From NCBI GenBank assembly GCA_938046095.1, contig CALIXS010000006.1, forward strand, positions 1 to 35,004: 35,004 bases of DNA, given 5' to 3'. The notes beneath the pieces were generated by a model, which did not search any database, was not told where the DNA came from, and saw nothing but the letters and a program-made list of their open reading frames with translations. Below are positions 1 through 7,934 of this stretch, one piece after another (the stretch's first letter is position 1; every line of letters begins with the position of its first letter). A program made the position numbers and the translations under genes. Origin of the DNA: an uncultured Clostridia bacterium. GTDB lineage: Bacteria > Bacillota > Clostridia > Peptostreptococcales > Anaerovoracaceae.

Positions 1-856
1 TGAAGCTTGTTCCGAAGCTTACAACAAGGAGTTCCTTATCCTTCTTCGGTGCAGCGTTCAGAGGTGCATCTTTCTTTGCATCTCCTGTGTTCAGACCATA
101 GTAATCAGCTTCTTCAACTTCTTCCTTTTCCATCTTGGATAGAGCATCCCATGAAGCTTTAGCTACCTTGCACATCTTGTCGGTATTATCATTTCTTTCC
201 TGAACATAGATTGCTTTAATCAAGTTATCTGTAAGAGCAGGACTCTTCTGTTTCTTAACGGTTTCAACAGCCTTTGCTTCTTCCATTCCCTCTAAATCTT
301 TAATTGTTGTTGTGGTCAAACCCTTTGAGGAAACCTTAATTGTTCTTGGATACCAAACGATGTTTGAAGCTGTTGTTCCATAGCTTCCATCTTTATTAAC
401 CTCTTTCAGTTCAGCATTCTTTGCTGCCTTTGCATGCTTAGCTGAGCGAGAAGCAAGTTTGATTTCCTTATCCAGATCATCAAGTTTAAAGGTATATGTC
501 ATATAGCCTTTATCGTCTTTCACTGCCTTAATCAGTTCATCCTTCTTAGCTTTAGCTGCATCTTTAGGTTCGCCCAAGAACAGAGCATCGTAACCCTTTC
601 CGCTTAAACGAACAGTCACCTTGTACTTACCCTTTGCTACCTGTAATTTAACTTTCCCCTTGTCAGCATCAGCAAGTCTGAACATATTGCTGATCTTTGT
701 TCCACTCTTCAATTCTGCCTTTGCAAAATAGCTGCCGTCCAGGTATTTGGAAGCTTCATCTTTCTTATCTTCTTCCTTTGCTCCACAAGCTGTGAAAGCC
801 ACAACTACTGCAACGGACAGAATTAAAGTTAATAATTTAATGATTTTGTTTTTCAT
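1..856 (-). CDS. Lipoprotein with N-terminal NEAT-like region and C-terminal CbiK-type cobaltochelatase start (3' partial)
   Basis: This frame runs off the left edge of the window with no stop codon, so only the first 285 codons are visible. It starts at ATG 856 behind TAGGAGGA about 9 bases upstream. Residues 1-24 form a lipoprotein signal with the lipobox FTAC (Cys24), so the product is exported and lipid-anchored. Residues about 38-190 look like a beta-sandwich of the NEAT/iron-transport-associated type: a DGSY start, a KVTVRLS strand, YDALFLG and a closing W-Y-P-R-TIKV strand. That comparison is by eye. The last visible residues, KDKELLVVSFGTSF, closely match the N-terminus of CbiK anaerobic cobaltochelatases (LLVVSFGTSY). 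The likely product is a surface tetrapyrrole-binding, metal-inserting or metal-removing protein, but the catalytic His residues lie outside the window. Codon use is A+T-rich, as in the next two genes. Confidence 0.7.
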   Translation of the reverse strand, partial: MKNKIIKLLTLILSVAVVVAFTACGAKEEDKKDEASKYLDGSYFAKAELKSGTKISNMFRLADADKGKVKLQVAKGKYKVTVRLSGKGYDALFLGEPKDAAKAKKDELIKAVKDDKGYMTYTFKLDDLDKEIKLASRSAKHAKAAKNAELKEVNKDGSYGTTASNIVWYPRTIKVSSKGLTTTTIKDLEGMEEAKAVETVKKQKSPALTDNLIKAIYVQERNDNTDKMCKVAKASWDALSKMEKEEVEEADYYGLNTGDAKKDAPLNAAPKKDKELLVVSFGTSF

Positions 857-895
857 AACTTACATTCCTCCTATAAAAAAACTATAATTTACTTT

Positions 896-924
896 ATTAT
901 ACATTGTCTTCTTATAAATGTAAA
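896..924 (-). promoter_or_regulatory. Sigma-A promoter of the CbiK-like lipoprotein gene
   Basis: On the minus strand TTTACA (919-924) is followed after exactly 17 bases by TATAAT (896-901). It lies 40 bases upstream of the lipoprotein start, so that gene has its own transcript. Confidence 0.75.
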
Positions 925-952
925 GATTGGTAAAATGTATACATCTTCAAAG

Positions 953-2110
953 CTACCTTTTCAATTCAACTTTCAGCAAAACAGGATTATGATCTGCATT
1001 TTTAAACTGCAAATTCATATTTTTATACTTCTTCACTTTAATATTCTTTGAAAGAATAAAGCCGTCTATTACATAATATTGAAAGGATTTTTTATCGGCA
1101 TTTTTAAAGGGTCTGTCAAGGGATCTGCAGCTCGGGTTCACAGTATCCATAACAAACTGCCAATTCTTTTTATATTTTTCTATATTTATGATTCCAGGTT
1201 TCCACGTCCCTTTCCTTCCCTTATATTTTAAGATATTCGCTGAAGAAAAAGTTTGATTGAAGTCTCCTCCCGCAATCACATAATTTCCTTTAGCTTTTTC
1301 CTTTTCAAGCAGCTTAAATAGCTCATTAGTTTGAGCTGTTTTTCCGGAGCCGTTGTCATATGCTTCCATATGCAGATTGACCATGACAAGGTCCTTCTTG
1401 CTGTCTTTTATCGGAATCCTTCCTACAAGCAAACAGCGCTTTAAATTCCCCAGTCTCTCCGGCCAACTGAAAGGAACAGGTAACTGAATCCTGCAAACTT
1501 TATCTATTGAAAACTTAGACTGTATTTGAATACCTGCCTCAACCTTTCCAATTGGCGGAATAGGGTATGGAATAAACGGAACCTTATAATTGGTGGCAAA
1601 ACTGCTTTCCGTACTATTCATGTTGTTTGAAATAATTCTGCTCTGATTGATTCCGTAAGACCTGTTTGAATTCACATCAACTTCCTGAAGCATTGCTATA
1701 TCAGAATTCAAAGCCTTTATTTTTTTTATGATATTTTGTAAATTCTCATGTACACGTTCCTTGGAAGAAGCCCTTACTTCTTTCCCTCCATCCAGAAAAA
1801 AGTCGGCATCATCTCCTAATGCACCATATCCGATATTCCAGGATAAAATTGAAAATTCTTTTCCCTGCTTAAGTTTCTTCATTGAACTTTCCCTTAAACT
1901 TAAACCGCTTTTATACACTCTTCTGTTGACGGTTATACTTTTTCCAAGGGACTCAATAGCTTCGGGTCTATACTCGGTTACCGTCAAATATGCCAAAAGC
2001 ATTGCTGAAAAAAAAATAAAAACTATGATAATTATAACCACTACCAATAAAACTTTTTTCCAAAGGGGTTTATCCTTTTTTATCAAAATACAGCCTTTTT
2101 CATATCTCAT
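953..2110 (-). CDS. Membrane-anchored endonuclease/exonuclease/phosphatase (EEP) family protein
   Basis: 385 residues. A strongly hydrophobic segment at about residues 18-42 follows a Lys-rich N-terminus and is a signal anchor that would put the catalytic domain outside the cell. The EEP fold (DNase I, sphingomyelinase and inositol phosphatase superfamily) shows its motifs in order: LSWNIGYG (metal-binding Asn), IAMLQEVD (metal-binding Glu), VNLHMEA, GGDFNQ (Asp/Asn) and a terminal NADHNP (catalytic Asp-His). All key residues are present. The substrate cannot be read from sequence; extracellular DNA, a phospholipid or another phosphodiester are all possible. It lies 40 bases downstream of the LtrA-like gene on the same strand and may be cotranscribed. 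The start codon is uncertain: ATG 2110 has only AAAGG about 11 bases upstream, and a TTG a few codons later is an alternative. Confidence 0.8.
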   Translation of the reverse strand: MRYEKGCILIKKDKPLWKKVLLVVVIIIIVFIFFSAMLLAYLTVTEYRPEAIESLGKSITVNRRVYKSGLSLRESSMKKLKQGKEFSILSWNIGYGALGDDADFFLDGGKEVRASSKERVHENLQNIIKKIKALNSDIAMLQEVDVNSNRSYGINQSRIISNNMNSTESSFATNYKVPFIPYPIPPIGKVEAGIQIQSKFSIDKVCRIQLPVPFSWPERLGNLKRCLLVGRIPIKDSKKDLVMVNLHMEAYDNGSGKTAQTNELFKLLEKEKAKGNYVIAGGDFNQTFSSANILKYKGRKGTWKPGIINIEKYKKNWQFVMDTVNPSCRSLDRPFKNADKKSFQYYVIDGFILSKNIKVKKYKNMNLQFKNADHNPVLLKVELKR

Positions 2111-2150
2111 TTCGTATCGTACCTTTTATTATACCTTTTGTCATAACCAA

Positions 2151-3377
2151 CTATACTTTCATCAGAAAACAACTGACCTGCCTGCCTTTATACAGTAATA
2201 TGCCAAAATTTCCGAGGCTTATAACAATCATCCCCATCAGACATCCATAACCTGACATGGCATACAACATAATTGCCCCTCCGACTAATGTAACAATTAA
2301 AATTCCCAGCTTTTCGCCCAAAAACCACATCCTGTGTTCATAGTACACTGAATTTGTATAAAGTGCCATAAAAAACATTATCACACCAGCCAGTATTAAG
2401 ACGGTAAAAAATTTATTATTCATCCCGGTGTGCCTGATAAATGATTGTCCCACCGTCATCATGGTTATGGAAATAACCAGAGCATAATGACTGAACATGA
2501 GTACAATACCTCTGGTATCGGTTTCCCTGTCTATTAAATAATGATTATGTATCACATAGGATCCGAATAGAAGTAAAATCACCACGAAAACTGCAACAGA
2601 AGCCAAACTGATTTTACCCGGAAGAAAATATTCTCCCACAGAGATAACCACCTCTCCAAAGGATAGTATTATCAAAAGTTCAAACCTTTCTGTCAAGTGC
2701 GGAAAGTCTACTATGCTGGTATCAAAATTTCGTCTGATAAAGGCAGGCAAAAACGCACCGGTAAAAATTCCTGCAACAGTAATAAAAAATGCTATATTTA
2801 TGCAGGCACCTGAACTAATCAGTCCTGACGACACCGCATATATAATCACGAAAGAAAAAATAAGATAAGAAAAAGTCCTGGATTCACCACTTCCAACGCC
2901 ATTATTTCGGGACTGCATAAAGTAAAGAAATGAGATTCCTCCAAGCATCACGATCATAACTCTGTTAAATGTATTTGTCATCTGAAGATCTGTCCTGTGA
3001 AGAATGTTAGATACAAAAAGTATTGACATCATATTAGCTGCCATTATGAAATTTTCATACCATCTGCCTGCAGAAAATCTATTGTTATAATTCGTCTGAT
3101 AAAGCCAGACCTGAAGCACTACAAGAATTGACACATAATATATAAAAAAGGTATATGGTGTTATGATACCCTCTGCAGTTGTTTCCAAAATGCCTGTAAT
3201 CTTGGACATTGCATAGACAAACACCAGATCAAAGAATAACTCCAAAAGTGAAACTTCCTTTCCGTTTTGGCGTATCATGGTTTCTCTGTCAACTATACTG
3301 CAGCTCTTCGGAGGCATTGAGGACGCACTCCTGCCTATGCTTAAAAATTTATCCAGACCATTTTTTAACCGTTTCAT
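2151..3377 (-). CDS. LtrA family (low temperature requirement A) membrane protein
   Basis: 408 residues. After about 40 polar residues comes the family hallmark ELFFDLVFVYA, then a largely hydrophobic protein with around ten membrane segments and the conserved inner motif HLTERFELLIILSFGEVV. LtrA was named in Listeria, where mutants grow poorly in the cold. The molecular function of the family is not established. ATG 3377 is preceded by CAGGGG at 7 bases. The gene has its own promoter and is the first of three A+T-rich minus-strand genes outside the tRNA cluster. The family call is safe; a physiological role is not. Confidence 0.85.
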   Translation of the reverse strand: MKRLKNGLDKFLSIGRSASSMPPKSCSIVDRETMIRQNGKEVSLLELFFDLVFVYAMSKITGILETTAEGIITPYTFFIYYVSILVVLQVWLYQTNYNNRFSAGRWYENFIMAANMMSILFVSNILHRTDLQMTNTFNRVMIVMLGGISFLYFMQSRNNGVGSGESRTFSYLIFSFVIIYAVSSGLISSGACINIAFFITVAGIFTGAFLPAFIRRNFDTSIVDFPHLTERFELLIILSFGEVVISVGEYFLPGKISLASVAVFVVILLLFGSYVIHNHYLIDRETDTRGIVLMFSHYALVISITMMTVGQSFIRHTGMNNKFFTVLILAGVIMFFMALYTNSVYYEHRMWFLGEKLGILIVTLVGGAIMLYAMSGYGCLMGMIVISLGNFGILLYKGRQVSCFLMKV

Positions 3378-3411
3378 ACTAAAACCCCTGTTACATTATC
3401 TGTATGTTTAC

Positions 3412-3440
3412 AGTATTTCACTTACCTTTATTTTTGTCAA
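3412..3440 (-). promoter_or_regulatory. Sigma-A promoter of the ltrA-like gene
   Basis: A perfect TTGACA (3435-3440, minus strand) is followed after 17 bases by AATACT (3412-3417, 4 of 6 matches), about 35 bases before the start codon. Confidence 0.65.
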
Positions 3441-3508
3441 TAACTATAATTATACAAAGAATACTATTTTGCATACGCATCCCGTTGTAGAGTATAAATT
3501 TTAGATAA

Positions 3509-3554
3509 ATAAAAAACCGTTAGACTTGTGGAAAACACAACATTTCTAACGGTT
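3509..3554 (-). terminator. Intrinsic terminator of the tRNA operon
   Basis: Arms AACCGTTAGA and TCTAACGGTT (3545-3554 and 3515-3524) enclose a second helix TTGTG/CACAA (3526-3530 and 3536-3540). On the minus strand the stem is followed directly by a run of Ts. It begins 6 bases after the CCA end of the last tRNA. Confidence 0.9.
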
Positions 3555-3559
3555 AAACC

Positions 3560-3635
<76 letters not shown>

Positions 3636-3665
3636 ATATCATATCAAATTATCATACTGCAATAC

Positions 3666-3754
3666 TGGTGCCGGCGACCGGGGTCGAACCGGTACGGGTA
3701 TCACTACCCACAGGATTTTAAGTCCTGGGCGTCTGCCAATTCCGCCACGCCGGC
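3666..3754 (-). tRNA. tRNA-Leu (TAA)
   Basis: An 89-nt class II tRNA with the long variable arm typical of Leu. The anticodon loop is CTTAAAA (anticodon TAA), the acceptor stem is GCCGGCG paired with CGCCGGC, and CCA is encoded. It is the middle gene of the operon. Confidence 0.95.
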
Positions 3755-3765
3755 AGGAAAAAAAT

Positions 3766-3840
3766 TGGCTCCGAGGGTGGGGCTCGAACCCACAGCCTAC
3801 CGGTTAACAGCCGGTTGCTCCACCATTGAGCTATCTCGGA
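3766..3840 (-). tRNA. tRNA-Asn (GTT)
   Basis: A 75-nt cloverleaf with anticodon loop CTGTTAA (anticodon GTT), discriminator G73 and encoded CCA. The acceptor stem has one A-C mismatch at its last pair. It is the first gene of the operon, about 30 bases from the promoter -10 box. Confidence 0.95.
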
Positions 3841-3872
3841 ATACCTATGCCGTCGCATTGGCGACAGTTGAT

Positions 3873-3901
3873 ATTATACAAGACGGTATCGCCTTTGTCA
3901 A
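3873..3901 (-). promoter_or_regulatory. Consensus sigma-A promoter of the tRNA operon
   Basis: On the minus strand TTGACA (3896-3901), 17 bases, then TATAAT (3873-3878). Both hexamers are perfect, as is common for stable RNA operons. An A+T/G+C-mixed start region leads straight into tRNA-Asn. Confidence 0.9.
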
Positions 3902-3989
3902 TGATGGATTTGGCGTGATTGATAGCTGTCGATATTCATGCGAATTATGGCTGTCAGGCGAGTGTTGATTCAAAAGCGACATAACAAAA

Positions 3990-4008
3990 CCAACCCGGAA
4001 CGGTTTGG
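3990..4008 (-). terminator. Weak terminator-like hairpin after the femX-like gene
   Basis: The minus strand has CCAAACC, a 5-base loop and GGGTTGG (one mismatch), followed by TTTTGTT. It is the only terminator candidate I see between the femX-like stop and the tRNA promoter. The rest of 3902-4062 shows no gene. Confidence 0.35.
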
Positions 4009-4062
4009 CGGCAAAGTCTTTCAAGCATACCGCTCCGCCGCGGCAAACGGTCAAAAAGCCGG

Positions 4063-5319
4063 TTATGTTATGCGGCGGTTCAGAGCCTCGTATATACTGT
4101 ATTGCGCCGGACGCAGAACTATCATGAAATCGCCTATATTTTCTTCGACGACGCCCGAAAAGCCGCGTTTGAAATCATAGATGCCGTAATCCTTCGCTTC
4201 ACTGCGAAAATCGCCCGAGATGCCGTAGAAGTTGTAGCGCGGTATACCGTGTGCGACGGCGTATTTTATCATGTACCATTGCAGGGCGTACGGAGCGTTG
4301 TATTTACGGAACCTGTCATCGGTGCCGCTGTAAATATAGGTGACTTCATTATCATAAACCGAAAAGAATGAGACCGCCATATTGATAACGGAGCCGTATT
4401 TCTGTTCAAGTGCATCGGCTTCATTCATGTTTTTCTCATTCAGCTGCAAAGCCTCCTCGGCAACGCGTTTTTTTGTCAGGAACTTGCGGCTGGCGGGAGC
4501 TTTCGCAAGCTTGGCGTCCGTCGCGGCGACCTCCATGGCGAGAGTTTGTCTCTCAGCTTCGAGCATAGCGCGGTGATGCGGTATGTCGAGGTATGCGGTG
4601 AGCAGCTTTCCATGCTTACCGTAGGCTTTGATCGTATTTATAAAAAACTCGTGCTCACGCGCGTAGAACTCACGGCGTTTTGCCGTTTCGTCCATCATGC
4701 GCAGAAACACTTCGATCTCGTCGATACCGAGTTCACGCACCTGAATACCCTGTCTCAGTGTTTTGTTGATCGACCAGCGAGTTTGCGAGTGGAACTGCTT
4801 GTATACCTGGTCCTCGGTCATACCGGTGAGCGGCAGAGTGAACATGAAGCGCGCGTATGCCGCGATATCATATCCCGTGTTGAAGCCCCGATGCTCCCAA
4901 CCTGATTTTTTCATGGCTTCGACGACCCACATATTGTCATATCCGCCCTCGATGATAGCTCCGTCTATATCGCGTTCTCTGACAAGGATTGGAGGATCGC
5001 ATATCATGTACAGACCCTTTCGCGCATGAGCGTACTTTCGCAGTTCCTCCGTGAAAAAGGCGAGCAGCTCGGTGTTCCTGTAATCGGCAAGCATGCCGCG
5101 CTGCAGGTATACATATCTATAAAGCTTGAGCGCGTGTACCTCCGAGTAAATGGTCGCCGCAATTACGGCACCGTTTTTATCCTTGACGCCTACGAGCGAA
5201 GCAAACCAGCCGTTGGTGAGCTTGGCACGATACGCCTCGATACTGTTCATAAAATTCCGAAGAGGGTGTACTCTCTCGAAATCGATATATTCTTCTTCTG
5301 TCAATTCACAAAACTTCAA
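4063..5319 (-). CDS. FemA/FemX-family peptidoglycan interpeptide bridge aminoacyltransferase
   Basis: 418 residues, the usual size for Fem transferases. These cytosolic enzymes add amino acids from aminoacyl-tRNA to the side chain of the third residue of lipid-linked peptidoglycan precursor. Seen: the N-terminal start KFCELTEEEY, the first GNAT-like lobe, the motif QTRWSINKTLRQG at about 179-191, a charged helical arm at about 246-308 matching the Fem coiled-coil insertion, and the second GNAT lobe with YIYSGTDDRFR and YNFYGISGDF at about 362-371. The start chosen is TTG 5319, because GGAGG lies 7 bases upstream and family members begin at this point. The frame is open for 31 more codons with no site. 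Which amino acid it transfers cannot be told. It diverges from the ABC genes and lies next to a tRNA operon, which may be chance. Confidence 0.88.
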   Translation of the reverse strand: MKFCELTEEEYIDFERVHPLRNFMNSIEAYRAKLTNGWFASLVGVKDKNGAVIAATIYSEVHALKLYRYVYLQRGMLADYRNTELLAFFTEELRKYAHARKGLYMICDPPILVRERDIDGAIIEGGYDNMWVVEAMKKSGWEHRGFNTGYDIAAYARFMFTLPLTGMTEDQVYKQFHSQTRWSINKTLRQGIQVRELGIDEIEVFLRMMDETAKRREFYAREHEFFINTIKAYGKHGKLLTAYLDIPHHRAMLEAERQTLAMEVAATDAKLAKAPASRKFLTKKRVAEEALQLNEKNMNEADALEQKYGSVINMAVSFFSVYDNEVTYIYSGTDDRFRKYNAPYALQWYMIKYAVAHGIPRYNFYGISGDFRSEAKDYGIYDFKRGFSGVVEENIGDFMIVLRPAQYSIYEALNRRIT

Positions 5320-5350
5320 ATCCCGTCCTCCGTATCGCGAGTTGCATTTA

Positions 5351-5379
5351 ATTATACAACAAAGCGGCGCGGCAAACAA
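5351..5379 (-). promoter_or_regulatory. Probable promoter of the femX-like gene
   Basis: On the minus strand a perfect TATAAT (5351-5356) is preceded after 17 bases by TTGTTT (5374-5379, weak). It lies about 32 bases from the TTG start and supports that start over the upstream one. Confidence 0.6.
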
Positions 5380-5425
5380 ATCCGATGCGTTCTGAAAGTG
5401 CGGCGTGAACACGGACCGGCGGCAT

Positions 5426-5454
5426 TTGCATGGGTGGACATCTTATGATATTCT
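5426..5454 (+). promoter_or_regulatory. Probable promoter of the ABC transporter operon
   Basis: TTGCAT, 17 bases, TATTCT, with an extended -10 TGA just before the hexamer. It is 22 bases upstream of the ATPase start and back to back with the femX-like promoter. Confidence 0.5.
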
Positions 5455-5476
5455 TTTGCAGAAGGAGACAGGGTGT

Positions 5477-6172
5477 ATGCAGCTTATACTGAAACAGATA
5501 CGGAAATCTTTTGACAGCAAAGAAGTTCTGAGGGACTGCACATATACATTCGAGCAGGGCAGGATCTACGGTCTGCTCGGACGTAACGGAGCGGGAAAGA
5601 CCACTTTGTTCAAGACGATATACGGTGAGTACGACGAGTTTTCGGGAACGGCACTGCTCGCGGTGAACGGCGGGCAGCGGAAAACTACTGGTGACGATAT
5701 AGGCATGGTATTTTCACAGCCGATGATTCCGGATTTTCTGACGGGGAGGGAGTTCATACGTTTCTACGTCGATGTGCACGGTGAGACTGACGATGGTGTG
5801 GCAGAGCTGTTTGAAAGGCTCGGCTTTTCGGCGGACGATCCTGACCGGCTGATCAAGGGCTATTCATCCGGAATGAAAGCAAAGCTTTACCTTATGACGC
5901 TTCTGATCTCAAAACCGCCTGTGATGCTTCTCGATGAGCCGCTTACAAGTCTTGATGTCATAGTGGCGAACGAGATAAAGAAGAGTCTGCTGGAGCTCAG
6001 AGACGAACATATCATTTTGTTTTCGACGCATATAATGCAGCTCGCAAAAGACATGTGCGATGAGATAGTTCTCCTGAAGGACGGAGTACTCGAGGGGCTT
6101 ACCGGCCTCGACAAGACATCGCCTGAATATGAAGAAGAGATAATCAGACATCTTGTCGGTGATGAAAAATGA
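5477..6172 (+). CDS. ABC transporter ATP-binding protein
   Basis: 231 residues. It is a cytoplasmic nucleotide-binding subunit with all motifs in order: Walker A GRNGAGKTT (35-43), Q-loop FSQPM, signature YSSGMKAK in place of LSGGQ, Walker B VMLLDEPLTSLD, and the H-loop Thr-His in FSTHIMQ. ATG 5477 has GAAGGAG about 9 bases upstream. A longer reading from 5405 has no ribosome site and overlaps the promoter. The stop overlaps the permease start by 4 bases (ATGA), so the two are translationally coupled. The overall form resembles exporters of the CcmA/drug-resistance or bacteriocin-immunity type. The substrate is unknown. Confidence 0.9.
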   Translation: MQLILKQIRKSFDSKEVLRDCTYTFEQGRIYGLLGRNGAGKTTLFKTIYGEYDEFSGTALLAVNGGQRKTTGDDIGMVFSQPMIPDFLTGREFIRFYVDVHGETDDGVAELFERLGFSADDPDRLIKGYSSGMKAKLYLMTLLISKPPVMLLDEPLTSLDVIVANEIKKSLLELRDEHIILFSTHIMQLAKDMCDEIVLLKDGVLEGLTGLDKTSPEYEEEIIRHLVGDEK

Positions 6173-7764
6173 GAAATTCATATAAGGTTATGGAGGACAT
6201 TTCAGGTGTCGTTTCGTTTAATCGATCCGTATACCAGCTTAGGAGGCTGCCGTTCATAGGTCGCCGCATCCCGGACTCAGTCTACAAAGAAAGCGACAGC
6301 AAGATAATATTGATGCGCGTTATCATAGGACTTACGGCGATCAGAGAGTTCCTCGGTTCATTCGTTTATTTCGCGCTGTTTATCATACTGCCGATCAGGA
6401 TCAAATTTTTCCCGTCAGGCTTCAGCGAGCTGAGAACGTTCGGTACGACGTTCGTTTCGATGTTTTTTATGCTGAACGTTCTGGGAGGAGGCTTTGTATT
6501 TCATTGCTTCAATACGGACAGCAATGAAATGACTGTAACTAACCTCGTATATTTCAGACTCTCGAAGAGAGAATATTTTCGATATAAGTGGATCAAAGGC
6601 ATAAAGCGCGTCGCAATCAACACTTTCATACCGCTTATTGTATGTGCGCTCATTTTCGGGCAGAGTGTCACGGGAGGCATCGTGCTGTTTGTCGAGATGT
6701 TAGGCTTCAGGCTCTTTGCCGACGTGCTCACCGCGAGCAAAGCGGACATCAAAAAAAGTGCGGTCAGAATCGTACCGGGAGCAATATGCATCATAGCAGG
6801 CTACCTGATGTTGTTTGCCCCGGATGCATTTAGAGATGCCGTCGCGCGCTTTGTTGTTTCATGGCCGGTATGTTCTGTCATAGCGATGCTCGGCGCTGCG
6901 GGAGTTCTGGCGGTCAAAAGATTTGATGATTATGATATGCTCGCGCGTAAAGAGATCGCGCATTTTTACAAAACTCAGGAGATAAAAAATATAAAGCGCA
7001 ATGCGGCGGTACTGAAGGAAGATAAGCTCGACATGGATGTGACAAAAAGCGTAAAGGGAAAGGGCGGATATGCATACCTGAACGCTTTGTTCATTAAGAG
7101 GCACAGCAGGATATTCAGAAAGAGGGCACTGATTACTGCCGCGGCAGCTTTTGCCGTGCCGGTTATAGTCGGTGCGGTGTCTCTCATAATGGGCGAGACG
7201 AAGAGTATATACGGCGTGATGACATCACGCCTCGGTGTATGGTTTTTTATAATATATATTATAGCATTCAAAGATGTGTATACTATGTCCCTGTTCAATA
7301 ACATTGACAGATACCTGCTGATGTACAGCTGGTATCGCAAGCCTGAGGATATACTGAGAAACTATATGATTAGACTCAGATCGAGCTTTGTTTTGAACTC
7401 TATGATGACGGGGCCGCTGGCGGTCGGTCTTATTGCCGGCGCTTTGCTGAGCGGTACGGGAGTATTGAAGGTTCTTCCCGTGATCGCCGTGATAACAGTG
7501 CTGACTTTCTTCTACTCGATACATTATCTGACGCTGTATTACCTTCTGCAGCCGTTTACGGATGAAGCGAAAACGAAGAATGTAATTTACAAGATCTCCA
7601 ACGTGCTTATATACATCGCGAGCTATATGATGCTGGGTAACGATAACCTTGGCGGGCTTGTCATAGCCGCGATATGCGCTGTAGTGACGGTTTATCTTAT
7701 CGCCTCGCTTGTGCTGCTCAGGTCAAAAGCTCCGAAGACGTTTAAAATCGTGGGTAACGCCTGA
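6169..7764 (+). CDS. ABC transporter permease of unknown substrate
   Basis: 531 residues with roughly a dozen hydrophobic segments in two halves, separated by a charged cytosolic stretch at about residues 255-310. The first 50 residues are cytosolic. I do not recognise a named family. The assignment rests on the ATGA overlap with the ATPase gene and on the membrane topology. No substrate-binding protein is encoded nearby, which favours export or a membrane-perturbing role over uptake. The next gene, a response regulator, has its own promoter and need not be functionally linked. Confidence 0.7.
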   Translation: MRNSYKVMEDISGVVSFNRSVYQLRRLPFIGRRIPDSVYKESDSKIILMRVIIGLTAIREFLGSFVYFALFIILPIRIKFFPSGFSELRTFGTTFVSMFFMLNVLGGGFVFHCFNTDSNEMTVTNLVYFRLSKREYFRYKWIKGIKRVAINTFIPLIVCALIFGQSVTGGIVLFVEMLGFRLFADVLTASKADIKKSAVRIVPGAICIIAGYLMLFAPDAFRDAVARFVVSWPVCSVIAMLGAAGVLAVKRFDDYDMLARKEIAHFYKTQEIKNIKRNAAVLKEDKLDMDVTKSVKGKGGYAYLNALFIKRHSRIFRKRALITAAAAFAVPVIVGAVSLIMGETKSIYGVMTSRLGVWFFIIYIIAFKDVYTMSLFNNIDRYLLMYSWYRKPEDILRNYMIRLRSSFVLNSMMTGPLAVGLIAGALLSGTGVLKVLPVIAVITVLTFFYSIHYLTLYYLLQPFTDEAKTKNVIYKISNVLIYIASYMMLGNDNLGGLVIAAICAVVTVYLIASLVLLRSKAPKTFKIVGNA

Positions 7765-7803
7765 AAACGCGATGTGATGATTTGCTTCAGCGGCAGTTTG
7801 TGC

Positions 7804-7849
7804 CCGGTCAACTGCGGTTACCCTTTCGTTCGCCGTGCTGTTTGACCGG
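7804..7849 (+). terminator. Possible terminator after the ABC operon
   Basis: An 8-bp inverted repeat, CCGGTCAA (7804-7811) and TTGACCGG (7842-7849), is followed by CTTTCTG. The loop is long (30 bases) and the T-run is poor, so this is tentative. Confidence 0.3.
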
Positions 7850-7861
7850 CTTTCTGAAATA

Positions 7862-7890
7862 TTTACCTGAACGGCGGAATATGATAAAAT
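7862..7890 (+). promoter_or_regulatory. Promoter of the response regulator gene
   Basis: TTTACC, 17 bases, TAAAAT, with an extended -10 TGA (7882-7884). It lies 45 bases upstream of the start codon. Confidence 0.6.
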
Positions 7891-7934
7891 ATGGCGTATC
7901 TGAATTGTAATATCGGTACGGGAGGTGGAACTGC

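Noticed and set aside
3938..4180. Open frame between the tRNA promoter and the femX-like gene
   Set aside because: It overlaps the end of the femX-like gene on the other strand, with no start signal and an odd composition.
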